Below are positions 23,465 through 36,463 of a stretch of 64,000 bases of DNA, piece by piece. The notes beneath the pieces were generated by a model. That model made no database searches and was not told the DNA's origin. It worked only from the letters and a program-made list of their open reading frames with translations. The stretch is from Paraspadella gotoi (lineage: Eukaryota; Chaetognatha): positions 16,557,693 through 16,621,692 of the forward strand of contig CM119270.1 in assembly GCA_051294375.1 (NCBI GenBank). The letters run 5' to 3'. The position numbers were made by a program, and so were the translations under genes. Within the stretch, counting starts at the first letter, position 1; every line of letters starts with the position of its first letter.

Positions 23465-24685
23465 CGAAACGACGACGACGACGGACGACGACGACGCGAC
23501 TAGACGACACGAGACGACGACACACGCCCAGACAATTTTACGTTCACTAATCCCAGCGATCTTTTTTTCGCGGATCCGTCCTCCGCTTTTTTTTTCCTTT
23601 TGATCTCACGATAACTGTTCAGTTCCATTGTGACCTTTTATTACACATTTTATACAACGCCGCAAAGAGAGGATCGGACTTGATTAGTGTTTTTATGTTT
23701 CACAATTTTCACTGTTCAAAATCCTCAGAAAATGATTCCTTTACTTTTTCTTTGTCAATTTTTTTTTCTCTCTTTTTTCCAAAACTTGATTTCTTTCGTT
23801 TTCTCTGTTTCCTTTTTTTTCTTTCATAATTTCGGATGTACAATTATGAAAATGTTTTTTTTTTTGCTTTCTTAACATTGTCAACCATTTCACGTCGTTT
23901 AATTTGACGAACATGCCTATTAATGTACATTGTACAAACTCTTTAAAATTTTGAAAACTAAAAAATAAATCTCAATTCGCAATGATTTTTCATAATAACC
24001 TTTCGGCAGCGTTTAATCCCACAAAAAAAAAGCATTATCTTTTGATAACGTACCATTTTGGCCAAGAATTAACGATGAAAATACGCATATGTAATTCTTT
24101 CGAACAACTTATCGAACTAATAAAGAAAGAAAAGAGAAACATTAAAATTAAAACCGAGTGAGAAAAAAAAATATTATTTATCATAAAAAGAGGATTGCGT
24201 CTCTTTGGCGCGTCCGTTCTATGCATTATTTGATAGCAATGTCTGTCGACCCCATTTATTCCTTTTTAATGAGATCAAAGCGGCGCAGCCAACGAGCCTG
24301 CGTGTTCTTTTCCATCTTATCGTAAACACAACACTTTTTCTCTTTTTTTTATTTTTCCAATATAACACATCCCCATTTTCCTCCTTGTCATTCCAATCTT
24401 TTTCATCAAAGGGTGGACAGATACTTCCGTTGTAAGCGGACGTTCAGTGCTCTCACTCTCTCTCTCTCTCTTTTTTCTTTCTCCCGCTATTTCTTTCTCT
24501 TTTCTCTCCTTTTTTTTAAATAATCGTGTTATTTAAATGAAAAAAAGATAGTTCGTTGTTTCTCGCCAGCTTTCTGTTTTCTCTGTTTCTTTTATTTCGT
24601 TTTTTTATCATTTTGTTTTCTCTTTTTTCTTCCTTTTTTCTTTCTTTCTTTTTTCTTTCTTTTTTTTTTATTCGTCTGTCTGTTT
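23465..24685 (-). repeat. right arm of a large inverted duplication
   Basis: Mirror partner of 21732-22930, including the GAC/GTC array (23473-23516 against 22891-22928). Beyond it, 24690-24995 matches 21360-21680 in direct orientation, including the GTAGGGCGCTGCGACTCGTC motif found at 21018, 21632 and 24942. Confidence 0.9.
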
Positions 24686-24712
24686 TTCTTCATCAATTTA
24701 AATTTCTCATTT

Positions 24713-24750
<38 letters not shown>

Positions 24751-25338
24751 CTCTCTCTCTCGTCTCTCTTCTTCTCTTCTTCTCTCTCTCTTCTCTGCGT
24801 CTCGCGGCGAAGTGTTTTCAACATCGGTTTCATTGACAGTTTGTTTCGTCTTCCCGCCGGCAGGAGACCCTATGGAAGATGAAAAAGAAGACAGAGCAAG
24901 AGAGGACGAAAAGATTCAGAGTGAGGCAGGAGTCGGAGGCGGTAGGGCGCTGCGACTCGTCGCTTCGAACAAAAGGCAAAAAGTGATAAAAACGTNNNNN
25001 NNNNNNNNNNNNNNNNNNNNGACAATACCAAAAATTCCTTTTTCAAAACGAACCTCAACAATCAGGTCGTCAGAAGTCAAAACCTACCCGAAATACCAGA
25101 AGATTAACTTTCTCTCATTTTTTTTATTTTCAATTGACCCAGTCAATCTCTGGAAATCCTTTTCCTTACCCAGCCTGCCGACTCGCCTCTCCTGACCCTC
25201 CGCATGAACCCACCCAACCCGGTGCCTCACCTCCCATGACCTCCTCGACGAAACCCACCCCAGGATCCTCCGCCCAACTCGCCGGTCGACTCTCCCTTCA
25301 AACCTTATCTCTCTCATCTCCTTTTGACGTTCATTTTA

Positions 25339-26256
<918 letters not shown>

Positions 26257-26869
26257 CTAAGGCGTAGTAAAATTCCTAAATACAACTTTAATTAAAATTC
26301 TAAAAGTGAGGAACGAACAACATTATACTAATGAACATTTATGTAATAAAAAAATTTAGAATAATATTTACAATTTACGCAGTAGGCCATATTTATACTA
26401 GTACTAAACCAATAAATGTTAAAATTTCAAAACAGTTTTTTTAAAGATTTTTTTGCAGATATTGATTCGTCATAAAAAGTTGATAAAAAGAAATATAACT
26501 CTTTTTGAAAAATTCCTTTATTAAGTGAGTCAAAAATTAGAAAAAGCTATATTTTAAGCTGAAAATTAACTTTTTATATATTAAATATAGTTTTTTTAAT
26601 TTTGAACCCACTTAATGAAAGAATTTTTAAAAATAATTTATATTTTCTTTTATCAACTTTTGATAAGGAATTCAAATCTGCAATCAAAATTAAGAAAAGC
26701 CTATTTTGAAATTTTTCGATTTTATAAGGATAGTACTATATAAAAATATAGCCTACTGCGAAAATTAAAAAACATAAAATTATTTTTTTTTACAAATTAA
26801 TGTTCACTGATGGTATGTTGTTCATAATTGACTTTTAGAATTTTCGTATGCAACTTTCACTAGGCCTTA
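26257..26869. mobile_element. foldback MITE (613 bp) with target-site duplication
   Basis: The two halves are long imperfect inverted repeats of each other. The outer ends read CTAAGGCGTAGTAAAATT and, from the other side, TTAAGGCCTAGTGAAAG. Inner landmarks CGCAGTAGGC, AAAAGTTGATAAAA and TTTATTAAGTGAG recur mirrored, meeting in an A/T loop near 26563. The direct repeat ATGTTTA flanks both ends (26250-26256 and 26870-26876), as expected for a target-site duplication. It has no coding capacity. It is unrelated in sequence to family A. Confidence 0.8.
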
Positions 26870-26876
26870 ATGTTTA

Positions 26877-27508
26877 TGTATATATGCGTATGTGTGTATA
26901 TATAATGTTGATGTTAGTTTTTTATTTCTATTATTAGCATTGTGGTCCCTCTGCCCTTTACTCTAACACGTTATATTCATACATTATTGGGTACACATGT
27001 TCTCCACTTATAACGTTTTTATAAAGTTTTATAACGTTTTCGTTTTCGTTTTTACCTTTTATTTTAGAAAGGTTATTATTTCGCAAATTACAGTTTAACA
27101 TTTTGTTCACGTTTATTATGTGTTATATGTTATATGTTTTGATGTTAGTATTTTTTTTATATTTTTGTGATCAGTGTAATTTTTATTTGTTTAATGTTTT
27201 CCAGTCTTTTTATGCTGTTATTGATACCGTTTTTGTTATTAATAAAAAAATTGTACAATGTGCAATTGTGCATCTTTGCATACTCCCTTCCCTCGAGAGA
27301 AAATTTGCCTTAAATTCCTGCTCATTAGGAAGGTTTGAGTTCTAAGGAAATATTTTACGTTAAAGTTGATATACTGTATGCTTTACAGGGCTCATCCTCC
27401 TGATTAATGTACAATCATAACGTAACTGTTAAAAATTTCACTTAACTCGTCCGTGACGTTTTAATCCCATCTCAACACGCTCGTCGCGTCTCTAACCCGC
27501 CGGAGTTT

Positions 27509-27544
<36 letters not shown>

Positions 27545-27768
27545 CTCTCCGTCGCCAATCTTCAAATGAAGGAATTTTATTGTTCCTCTTTTCATAAAAA
27601 CTTCACTCTCGGTTTTAAAAATGTCCGCTTGTCTTCGTCGGTTTCTTCTTTCGCCGACAAATTTGGTTTTTCTTCGATCTTTTTAAAGTCGTCGCCTTTT
27701 TGATCCAAAGATTCTATGATTGTTTGCTTTAATAGGGTGGCTACTTTTATATATTTTATCTCTATTTC
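26877..27768. other. AT-rich spacer
   Basis: AT-rich, with a (CT)n array at 27511-27541. The frames here are short and biased. No gene is supported. Confidence 0.5.
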
Positions 27769-27771
27769 TGT

Positions 27772-27835
<64 letters not shown>

Positions 27836-27960
27836 TTATCTTTCTTTTTTCTTTTTTAATATTTCCATTTCTTTTTCTCTTTCAGTATCACTTTCTATCT
27901 ATTCTTCTTTCTTTTTTTTCTTTTTTCTCTTTCTTTCTTTCTTTCCTTTCCTCTTTCTTT
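27769..27960. repeat. CTTT tetranucleotide array
   Basis: Nearly perfect (CTTT)n at 27769-27836, continuing as an imperfect pyrimidine tract to about 27960. Confidence 0.95.
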
Positions 27961-28096
27961 TTCATTCTGTCTTCTTTTCATAACCATTTTTTCTATAATC
28001 TTTTTCTTTCTATATTTTTTTTCTCGCCAATTTGTCCACTCTACCATCATTTCTCACATTCTCTACCTTCACAACAACGCGACAGTCTCGACCGGC

Positions 28097-28343
28097 TTCT
28101 CAAACTTCAAATCTCCTCCTCCCGGTGACTATTTTCATGACGCTGAATACAAGAACGCCATCTCCACGCCGCGCTCGGCATGTGGCGTCGAGAGCGAGGA
28201 TGTGACGCGATTAAAGGGCGACGATGACAACGACAAACACGACGACGACCACGACGACGGTGTCAGCGACGACCACGACGAAGACGACGACGACGACCAG
28301 AAACTCAGCTGGACGAAAGAAAAAAAGGGAGAGGAAAAATAAT
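28097..28343 (+). CDS. candidate terminal exon, acidic Asp/His-rich tail; unrecognised
   Basis: An open plus-strand frame without an ATG reads TGFSNFKSPPPGDYF, HDAEYKNAISTPRSACG, VESEDVTRLKG, a long Asp/His run, and ends LSWTKEKKGEEK at a TAA (28341-28343). A pyrimidine-rich tract and a CAG lie just before it (about 28084), compatible with an acceptor and a last exon. The residues before and after the Asp run are not repeat-encoded. Against it, the GAC array alone can hold the frame open and no upstream exon was found. The family is unknown. Confidence 0.25.
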
Positions 28344-28840
28344 TATGACGACGACAACGACGACGACGACGATCAAAAAAGGTGAACGACAACAAAGTAA
28401 CATTTTTGATACACCTAATTAAACGTTTAACCGCGGTTTTCAGTCAAGAGTTGACTGGTAGCTAAGCTTGCTTTCCATGGTCACTGTTTTAAATTGTCTT
28501 TTCTTTCCTTTTTGGCCAAAGAATAAAAAAAAATTGAAACCACATTATTTTCACGAAAAAGTTTTCAATAATGACCAATAAATATATTTATCAAATATAA
28601 AAGCAAGTTTCATGTTACGCTTACCATATGACTTACCGAAAATGAAAATTATGAAAACAATGAAGAGAACGACGACGACGACGACGACGACGACTGTCAG
28701 GTTGACGACAACATGAGCGACCCAAACGAATGACGGGAAAAATTGAGCCGCAGAGGAAATTGACCGAAAGAAAAAAAGAAACCATGTTTGAATTCCACCA
28801 ATTGTTTTTTCCCCTGTGGAGTAGTGAAGGGAGGAGGAGA

Positions 28841-28882
28841 GAAGAGAGAGAGAGAGAGAGACGAGAGAAGAGAGGAGAGAGA

Positions 28883-28930
<48 letters not shown>

Positions 28931-28995
28931 AGAGAAGAGGAATAGCAAGGGATGATGGTGAAGACCTTTAGAGAGAGAGAGAAGGAGGAGAGAGA

Positions 28996-29037
<42 letters not shown>
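28841..29037. repeat. compound GA microsatellite
   Basis: Two GA-rich blocks, the first with many GAAGAG interruptions, are split by about 40 bp. Confidence 0.95.
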
Positions 29038-29038
<1 letters not shown>

Positions 29039-29386
29039 TGAGTGAGAGAGACGCAGTGAATGGGGGCTGTCGTGAAAGAGTGAGAAGTGAAGATGGTGTT
29101 TTGAAAGAGAAAGGGAACGCTCGAAGTCGTGATGGAGTTGGGGAATATATTTCGATGGATTTGAAAATGAGAAAGAAAAAACGAAAATAAAATAATCCCA
29201 TTGTTACAAGAAAAACGATGAAAGGCAAAGAAAAGGTTTAAGAAAAGAGGCGAAGTCTGATCAATTGACTTATTTTGGTTTAAGAAATTAATTAATTGAA
29301 ACAAAAGAACGAATTAAGGTGGACGACGTGATGTTAATGAAAAAGAGGAAAAACAATCAAAAAGAACTCTTTTTTTCCCTTTTAGT

Positions 29387-29422
<36 letters not shown>

Positions 29423-29528
29423 TTTTCTTCCATGCTGGTTCATGACGACGGGAGGCGTCGACGTCAGAAAAATTTTGAGACATTCAGGAATTTCGACGCG
29501 AAATTGTGGGATATATTTTTTCATTCAT

Positions 29529-29529
<1 letters not shown>

Positions 29530-29599
<70 letters not shown>

Positions 29600-29664
29600 G
29601 TCTTTCTTTCTTTCTTTCTGTCTTTCTTTCTTTCTTTCTTTCTCCCTTTTTTTCTTTCTTTCTC
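29530..29664. repeat. CTTT tetranucleotide array
   Basis: About 130 bp of (CTTT)n with occasional CTGT variants. Confidence 0.95.
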
Positions 29665-30523
29665 TAGTTTCACTGTCGCTTTTTTATTTTCATTTTATTT
29701 TATTATCTTCTATATAGTTTTTTTATTTTCTTAATTTCTAGTTCCCTCATAAAAATTCAAGTCTTTTTTATGTCATTCTCCCGTTTTTAATTGGATTCTC
29801 TCCTCGGATTCCCGACCAAAAAAAATCTTCACTAAATTTATCGTGGTTGTCCTTTTTTCTGATTTCGTGTTCTTCCCTTCTCACAACTTCCTTAATTGCT
29901 GGTTTTCCTTTTTTTTTCTCTTTTTTTTTTTCAAGAAAGCGGCAAATAAATTCGTAGAAATTAGATTCATTGGCAATTTCTTAGGGAGGCTTGTCTGTAC
30001 ATTCATTCGATTTGTTAATTGTATTTCATTAATTTGAAACTGTAGTAGGGCCCTAAATGTTTCTTTTTCGAGGATAAAAAACTCTCGATTTCTAGTTGCT
30101 TCAAAAAACGAGCGGACAAATCCGATGGTTGGCAATTTGCTATTGCGGATGCTCTTAATTATTTAAAATTAATCAAAATAAATGTTTAAATAACTGAAGA
30201 AAAAAATAAAAGTACACAAAAGTGATAAAAAAAACATGAAGTAACTCATGTTTTAAGTCAACTTTTATTATTTTAAGTTTTAAATTGTCAACTTTAATGT
30301 CTTTAATACTTTTCTGACTATTGCTATATGCAAATGTATTTAAGATTAAAACTCAGAAAAAAAATATCGAATAGAAGAAGAAAGTCGAGGAAGAAAACTA
30401 ACATACAATTTTTCTTATTTTATTCATGGTCTAACCCTGTCCCAGATTTAACCTTTAATAATACCTGGTTAAACTTTAGACTTTTACGGACTTATTAGTC
30501 GAGATTCTCATTGGCGCTTTCGT

Positions 30524-30572
30524 CGCCGCCGCCACCGCCGCCGCAGCCGCCGCAGCCGCCGCAGCCGCCGAC
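30524..30572. repeat. GCC/CAG trinucleotide tract with a possible donor after it
   Basis: CCGCCG and CAGCCG repeats follow a TTATTAG acceptor-like site (about 30497) and precede GACCTTGGTAAGT (about 30580-30590), a good donor consensus. A small Pro/Gln- or Ala-rich exon is possible but cannot be shown. Confidence 0.4.
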
Positions 30573-30589
30573 TTCTCGACCTTGGTAAG

Positions 30590-31360
30590 TCTCTCTCCAA
30601 CGCCGCCGGAGAAAGACGATCGCCCATGACTCACCCGCCGATTTTACGGTGAGGTTCTTGACGCGGCGACACAAAAGTGGGAAGAAAGAAATGAGGAAAT
30701 TCGATTTTTAATGACCTCAACTTTTTTCTCTCTCTCGAGGGGTTGAGAAGGGGTCGAGAGGGAGTCGAAGGGTGTCTTAGAGGGGCGCGGAAGGGGGAGG
30801 TAATCATTCACGACGGGTGATTCTTTGATTAGACTGATTTTTAGGTAAGGACGAGTCGATCATCGAACGCGGCTCGGGTAAGTCAAGATCAGAAATGAGG
30901 AATTTAGTTTTGAAGTTGAGGAAGGAAGATAATTCTGGATTTTGACGTGGTTTACAATACGTATATTACAATACAATACAATACTATACAAGTCCCGGTG
31001 ATATCTCCTGCATTTACAAACATAAGAATAAAAGAAGATTGATTGATCTTTTAGTTTTTCCTTTTAGTTCAAATTTTGAAAAAAAAAACTTTCAACCATA
31101 GCCTATGGCATAGAGAGAGATGATTGATATGTTTTATCAACGGAATTTCCAATCGATTGCCATCTCAGTCTAAAATATGGAACGAGAATTAAGAGAATTT
31201 AAATGGTTATTTATGTTTATTTTGTTTGTTTACCTTTAGAGCAACCAATATGATATAATTACAAACATTTATTTGCTTAAAAGCAACCAAACGACGTTGC
31301 CACCTCAGAGATCAGATATGGAAAAAGTTAAAAATAAATAAATAAACCAAAAAAACGACG
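30590..31360. other. intergenic, no gene seen
   Basis: Mixed composition to about 30900, then AT-rich. A small ACAATACAATAC repeat lies near 30955-30985. Confidence 0.5.
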
Positions 31361-31479
31361 ATGAAAAGAAAATGTTTTCGGTACAAGATGATTATCTCGG
31401 GAAAGCGCGACTTTATCGAAACCGATCTCTCTCTCCGGCGAGCGTCGCCCATTGTCGCCGAAAAAAAAAAATGGGGGAT

Positions 31480-31590
31480 TTTTTTGTTTCTCTCGATTCC
31501 ATTGTTCATTTGTTGCTTCGTTTTCCGCTTTTCTGTTGTCCTTTTGTCTTCTAGAGGAATGTTTTATTCTCTTCTGAGGCGCGCGACAGA
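31480..31590 (+). repeat. local repeat, inverted copy at 35017-35150
   Basis: Landmarks TCTCTCGATTCCATTGTTCA and TTCTCTTCTGAGGCGCG occur here, and as reverse complement at 35017-35150 right after a 25-N gap. Confidence 0.9.
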
Positions 31591-31596
31591 GAGGAG

Positions 31597-31729
<133 letters not shown>

Positions 31730-31849
31730 TTCAGATTTTTAGAGCATGCGAATCGAATTTGAAATGAGTGTGAGACAGAGAGAGATGAGTAAATTTCACG
31801 GATATTCCCGATTCGATTTCCGGTGCCATTTTTTCTCCGTCATTCGGTG

Positions 31850-31992
31850 CCTGTGATTTTAAAGTTTTATTCAAAGTTTATAAATTTTATTATCTATAAC
31901 AATTTTTTCTTCTTTCCCTCGGTTTTTTCTTCTCTTCTTTCTTTATCTTTCTTTCTTTTCTTTCTTTCTTTCTTCTTTCTTTCTTTCTTTCT

Positions 31993-32036
<44 letters not shown>

Positions 32037-32222
32037 TATCTTTCTTTTTAGTATGTTCTTAATTTATCTTTTATCTGGTTAATTTAGCTGTGTTTTTCTG
32101 TCATTTCTTTTATCTGTCTTTCTTTCTTTTTCTGTCTATTTCGTTCTTGAGCATGCGGCGAGAAAAGGGTTAGGGACGAACGGCATTTTGTCAAAGAAGA
32201 ATGAATTTTGACAAAATAAGTC
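31850..32222 (+). repeat. left arm of a second inverted duplication
   Basis: It matches 33340-33695 in reverse complement (shared motifs CGAGCATGCGGCGAGA-like, GGGACGAAC, TTTATTATCTATAACAATT, and the CTTT array at 31937-32046 against the AAAG array at 33521-33606). The last part also recurs directly at 34760-34855. Confidence 0.9.
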
Positions 32223-32230
32223 CTGAGCCC

Positions 32231-32260
32231 GCAGAGAGAGAGAGAGAGAGCAGAGAAGAG

Positions 32261-32308
<48 letters not shown>

Positions 32309-33002
32309 AGAGAGGAGAGAGAAGAGAGAGANNNNNNNNNNNNNNNNNNNNNNNNNNNNNNNNNNNNNNNNNNNNNNNNNNNNNNNNNNNNNNNNNNNNN
32401 NNNNNNNNNNNNNNNNNNNNNNNNNNNNNNNNNNNNNNNNNNNNNNNNNNNNNNNNNNNNNNNNNNNNNNNNNNNNNNNNNNNNNNNNNNNNNNNNNNNN
32501 NNNNNNNNNNNNNNNNNNNNNNNNNNNNNNNNNNNNNNNNNNNNNNNNNNNNNNNNNNNNNNNNNNNNNNNNNNNNNNNNNNNNNNNNNNNNNNNNNNNN
32601 NNNNNNNNNNNNNNNNNNNNNNNNNNNNNNNNNNNNNNNNNNNNNNNNNNNNNNNNNNNNNNNNNNNNNNNNNNNNNNNNNNNNNNNNNNNNNNNNNNNN
32701 NNNNNNNNNNNNNNNNNNNNNNNNNNNNNNNNNNNNNNNNNNNNNNNNNNNNNNNNNNNNNNNNNNNNNNNNNNNNNNNNNNNNNNNNNNNNNNNNNNNN
32801 NNNNNNNNNNNNNNNNNNNNNNNNNNNNNNNNNNNNNNNNNNNNNNNNNNNNNNNNNNNNNNNNNNNNNNNNNNNNNNNNNNNNNNNNNNNNNNNNNNNN
32901 NNNNNNNNNNNNNNNNNNNNNNNNNNNNNNNNNNNNNNNNNNNNNNNNNNNNNNNNNNNNNNNNNNNNNNNNNNNNNNNNNNNNNNNNNNNNNNNNNNNN
33001 NN
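32231..33002. other. GA array running into a 671-N gap
   Basis: The (GA)n tract at 32231-32331 breaks off at the gap 32332-33002. Content of the gap is unknown. Confidence 0.9.
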
Positions 33003-33329
33003 TTTCATTTAAAGGAATCTAACTTGATTTATTTTCATAATTATTTTGGGTGTCCTCTTTTTTTGGCACAGTTCTGTATTAATTTAAGAACTTGACTTCC
33101 CGTTAAAAGATTACACCTGTATTTATCCATCTGAAACTATTTAAGCGTGAGAATAGAGAGGAAGGATTTGAAGGAAAAAAAATCACACGAGATCGAGGAT
33201 CCTCCGGTCAATTCGGATCCGGTTTAACCTCACCGAACTTATCCTCATTCCTTTGGTGATTCGGTGAAGAGTTAAAAGGACTCACAAGAGAAGAGACTCC
33301 GGAAAGGATCTTTTCGGTGAAGACCCATC
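33003..33329 (+). repeat. direct repeat copy 1 between two gaps
   Basis: This 327-bp stretch is nearly identical to 35822-36145. It spans the whole interval between the gaps 32332-33002 and 33330-33339, so it is an isolated contig island. Confidence 0.9.
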
Positions 33330-33339
33330 NNNNNNNNNN

Positions 33340-33521
33340 GTCAAAATTCATTCCTTCTTTGACAAAATGCCGTTCGTCCCTAACCCCTTTTCTCTCGCCG
33401 CATGCTCAAGAACGAAAATAGACAGAAAAAGAAAGACAGACAGATAAAGAAATGACAGAGAAAAACACAGCTAAATTACCAGATAAAAGATAAATTAAGA
33501 AATTACTAAAAGAAAGATAAA

Positions 33522-33605
<84 letters not shown>

Positions 33606-33695
33606 AGAGAAGAAAAAACCGAGGGAAAGAAGAAAAAAATTGTTATAGATAAAATAAAATTTAAACTTTGAATAAAACTTTAAAATACTGAGCGG
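33340..33695 (-). repeat. right arm of the second inverted duplication
   Basis: Reverse complement of 31850-32222. It starts immediately after a 10-N gap. Confidence 0.9.
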
Positions 33696-33767
33696 ACGAC
33701 AGAAGAGAGAGAGATGAGAGTCAGAGGAGAGAGAGAGAGTTTGAGGAGAGACCGGGTAGTCAGAAGT

Positions 33768-33798
<31 letters not shown>

Positions 33799-33929
33799 TC
33801 CGAGAAAGAGGAAGAGAGAGAGACGAGAGAAGAGAGGAGTGCTAGCAGAGAGACGCAGCATCGCATAGGAGAGAGAGGAGGAGGAGGAAGAGAAGGCAGA
33901 GGGATTCAATCGGAGAGAGAAGGAGGGAT

Positions 33930-34860
33930 GTATTTTAGAGCTAAATTCGCCGAAGGTCCGGAATTTTGAAATAGTGTGAGACCAGGAGAGAGGTGAAGTA
34001 AGATTTCAACGAGGATTCCCCGCATTCGGGATCTTCCGGGTGCCATTTTTCACTCTGTTCCAAGTTGTACGTCCTTCCCAGTCTTGGTTGTAAGCTGCGT
34101 CTCGTCAAAATGATCTACCCAGATTTGGCCACAATTGGCGAAGTCAATCGAAGAGCCTGCCTGGTGGATTTTCAAAAGAGTTTTATGGTATATAGTCTAA
34201 ATCACTTAGTATTAATTATTTTTGTTCGGAGGGTATGACTTAGATAGTGCGGGTATACGCACACATTTTGGATCATTCTTGTCCCCAGTCTCGGTTGTAT
34301 TTATTCTGCGTCCTCTGTCGATATTTATCTCCCTGATGATACCTTTTCTTATCTCGTAGATATTTCTCCTGGGATTCCCGTACTAAGATTGTCTTTGGTT
34401 TCCATGCAACTTCTTGTTTCTGTGAATGATGTTGATAGTCTGTCCAGTGAATGCTTCACCCGCTCTCTTTCTTTTTGCCATTTTTATCCTTCTCTTCCGC
34501 CTTCTTATTTTACTTTGCTTAATTGGTTGCGTATATCCTTTCGTTCTTGTATGTCTAAACGGTGTGTGTGCGCGTGTGTCTTATATAACTTTTTTACGTT
34601 CTTTATCCTGCTCTTTCCTTTTTCCTTTCTTCTTTTCTCTTTCTTTTTTCTTATCCTTTCTTTCTAGTTCTTTAGATACTTCTTTTAGTAGTTTTTCTGT
34701 TTAAATTCATATCTTTTTATTCTTGGTAATTTTAGCTGTTGGGTTTTCTCCGTCTGTCATTTTCTTTATCTTCTGGTCTTTCTTTCTTTTTCTGTCTATT
34801 TCGTTCTTCGAGCATGCGGCGAGAGAAAAGGGGTTGGGGACGAACGGGCATTTGGGTGTT
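33930..34860. other. mixed unique and duplicated sequence
   Basis: 33950-34060 resembles 31755-31850 directly (GTGAGAC, ATTCCC, CCGGGTGCCATTTTT-like motifs). 34080-34700 is largely unique and not simple repeat. It holds a 42-codon frame at 34110-34238 that begins MIYPDLATIGEVNRRACL but has no supporting splice partner. 34760-34855 repeats 32100-32190. Confidence 0.45.
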
Positions 34861-35155
34861 CAAGAAAGTGAAGAAAAAGAGATGAAAAGAATTTATGGAC
34901 AAAGGATGAGGGACGTCCCCCGCTGGATGAGAGCCCCGTGCAAGAGAGAGAAGAGAGAGAGCAGAGAGAGAGAGAGAGAGAAGAGGAGAGGNNNNNNNNN
35001 NNNNNNNNNNNNNNNNTGTCGCGCCTCAGAAGAGAATAAAACATTCCTCTAGAAGACAAAAGGACAACAGAAAAGCGGAAAACGAAGCAACAAATGAACA
35101 ATGGAATCGAGAGAAACAAAAAAATCCCCCATATTTTTTTTTCGGCGACAATGGG

Positions 35156-35221
35156 CGACGCCGCCGCCGCCGACGCCGCCGCCGACGCCGCCGCCGACGC
35201 CGCCGCCGACGCCGCCGCCGA
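35156..35221. repeat. GC-rich 12-bp minisatellite
   Basis: About five to six copies of a GACGCCGCCGCC unit. On the minus strand it would encode Gly-Val or Arg runs. It is absent from the inverted partner near 31440, so it expanded in one copy only. Confidence 0.9.
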
Positions 35222-35419
35222 CCGATTTCCCCGTTGAGACATTGTGATAATCCCCGCGGTGACATTGCGAGTCGCCCCCGCGGTGACATTGTGATAACAC
35301 CTGTAGAACTGTGAGAAGGGACAATCGTTCGTAATGATTGGTCCTGACTCATCGAGAAAGAATTAGGAAGAGTGTCGGGAAGGAACTCACCTCATTTGTA
35401 AATGCGACATTGCAGGATT

Positions 35420-35705
35420 ATTTTATTACCTCCTCAATTGGTTTACGTTTGATCATGAGAACTTCAAAAAGTTCACAGATAGAGAAATCATGATTTCTAA
35501 GAGTGAATAAAGAAAACTGTGAGAGATTCTTGAACAAAAGCTTTCGGGGTTCGGCTACCTTAGCCGGTTCAAAGTCAGGAGACAAGCTAATTAGTGAATT
35601 CGTGGATTTTGGATATTTTATAATATTATATTTGAATGAGGAATCCATAGAGAAATTCAAAGAAAATCGGTCCAGTCATTCCAAAGCTACGCACCTGCTC
35701 TGACA
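35420..35705. repeat. possible diverged relative of family B
   Basis: The stretch GAGTGAATAAAGAAAACTGT, followed by GAGAGATTCTTGAAC and TTTCGGGG, lines up with the family B core (inverted form, GAGTGAATAAACGAGACTGT). The residues of one open frame also align weakly (VNKENCERFL against VNKRDCERVL). Confidence 0.4.
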
Positions 35706-35821
35706 TCTGTTTGAGAAGTTATTTATAAAAAATCACTGCTTATTGACGAAATAGCCACGAATTAACCAAATTTACACCCAATAGTTTCCTTTTTCCATGA
35801 ATACTATTCACTTATAATATT

Positions 35822-36145
35822 TTCATTTAAAGGAATCTAACTTGATTTATTTTCATAATTATTTTGGGTGTCCTCTTTTTTTGGCACAGTTCTGTATTAA
35901 TTTAAGAACTTGACTTCCCGTTAAAGATTAACCCTGTATTTATCCATCTGAAACTATTATATTGGGAGAATAGAGGGAAGAGTTGAAGGAAAAAAAATCA
36001 CACGAGATCGAGGATCCTCCGGTCAATTCGGATCCGGTTTGACCTCACCCGAACTTATCCTCGTTCCTTTGGTGATTCGGTGAAGAGTTAAAAGGACTCA
36101 CAAGAAGAGAGGACTCCGGAAAGATCTTTTCGGTGAAACCCATCG
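35822..36145 (+). repeat. direct repeat copy 2
   Basis: Near-identical to 33003-33329, with small indels such as TTAAAGATTA against TTAAAAGATTA. Confidence 0.9.
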
Positions 36146-36191
36146 ACTTCTCCGCTCTCTAACCGTCGAATGGTTTTCTCTATTTCGTTTT

Positions 36192-36209
36192 AAAAGAGAG
36201 AGAGAGAAG

Positions 36210-36273
<64 letters not shown>

Positions 36274-36417
36274 GAACAACCCTGTAGCCACGAATCTCCG
36301 TCGAGAATCGGATAATCAGCCTGTAATCGGCGTCGACAACACGGAGAACCCATTTCGCGGTAAAAGGCAGAAAAGAAACGATAGAGAGAGATGAGAGAGA
36401 GAGAGAAGAGAGAGAAG

Positions 36418-36463
<46 letters not shown>

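Larger units (their letters stand above)
28344..30500. other. SSR-rich intergenic sequence
   Basis: A GAC array lies at 28669-28695, GA arrays at 28841-28935 and 28974-29037, and CTTT arrays at 29391-29422 and 29530-29664. The remainder is AT-rich, and no gene is supported. Confidence 0.6.

Noticed and set aside
34110-34238. 42-codon frame beginning MIYPDLATIGEVNRRACL
   Set aside because: It is protein-like, but short, without splice support, and within the duplicated patchwork. I mention it but do not call it a gene.
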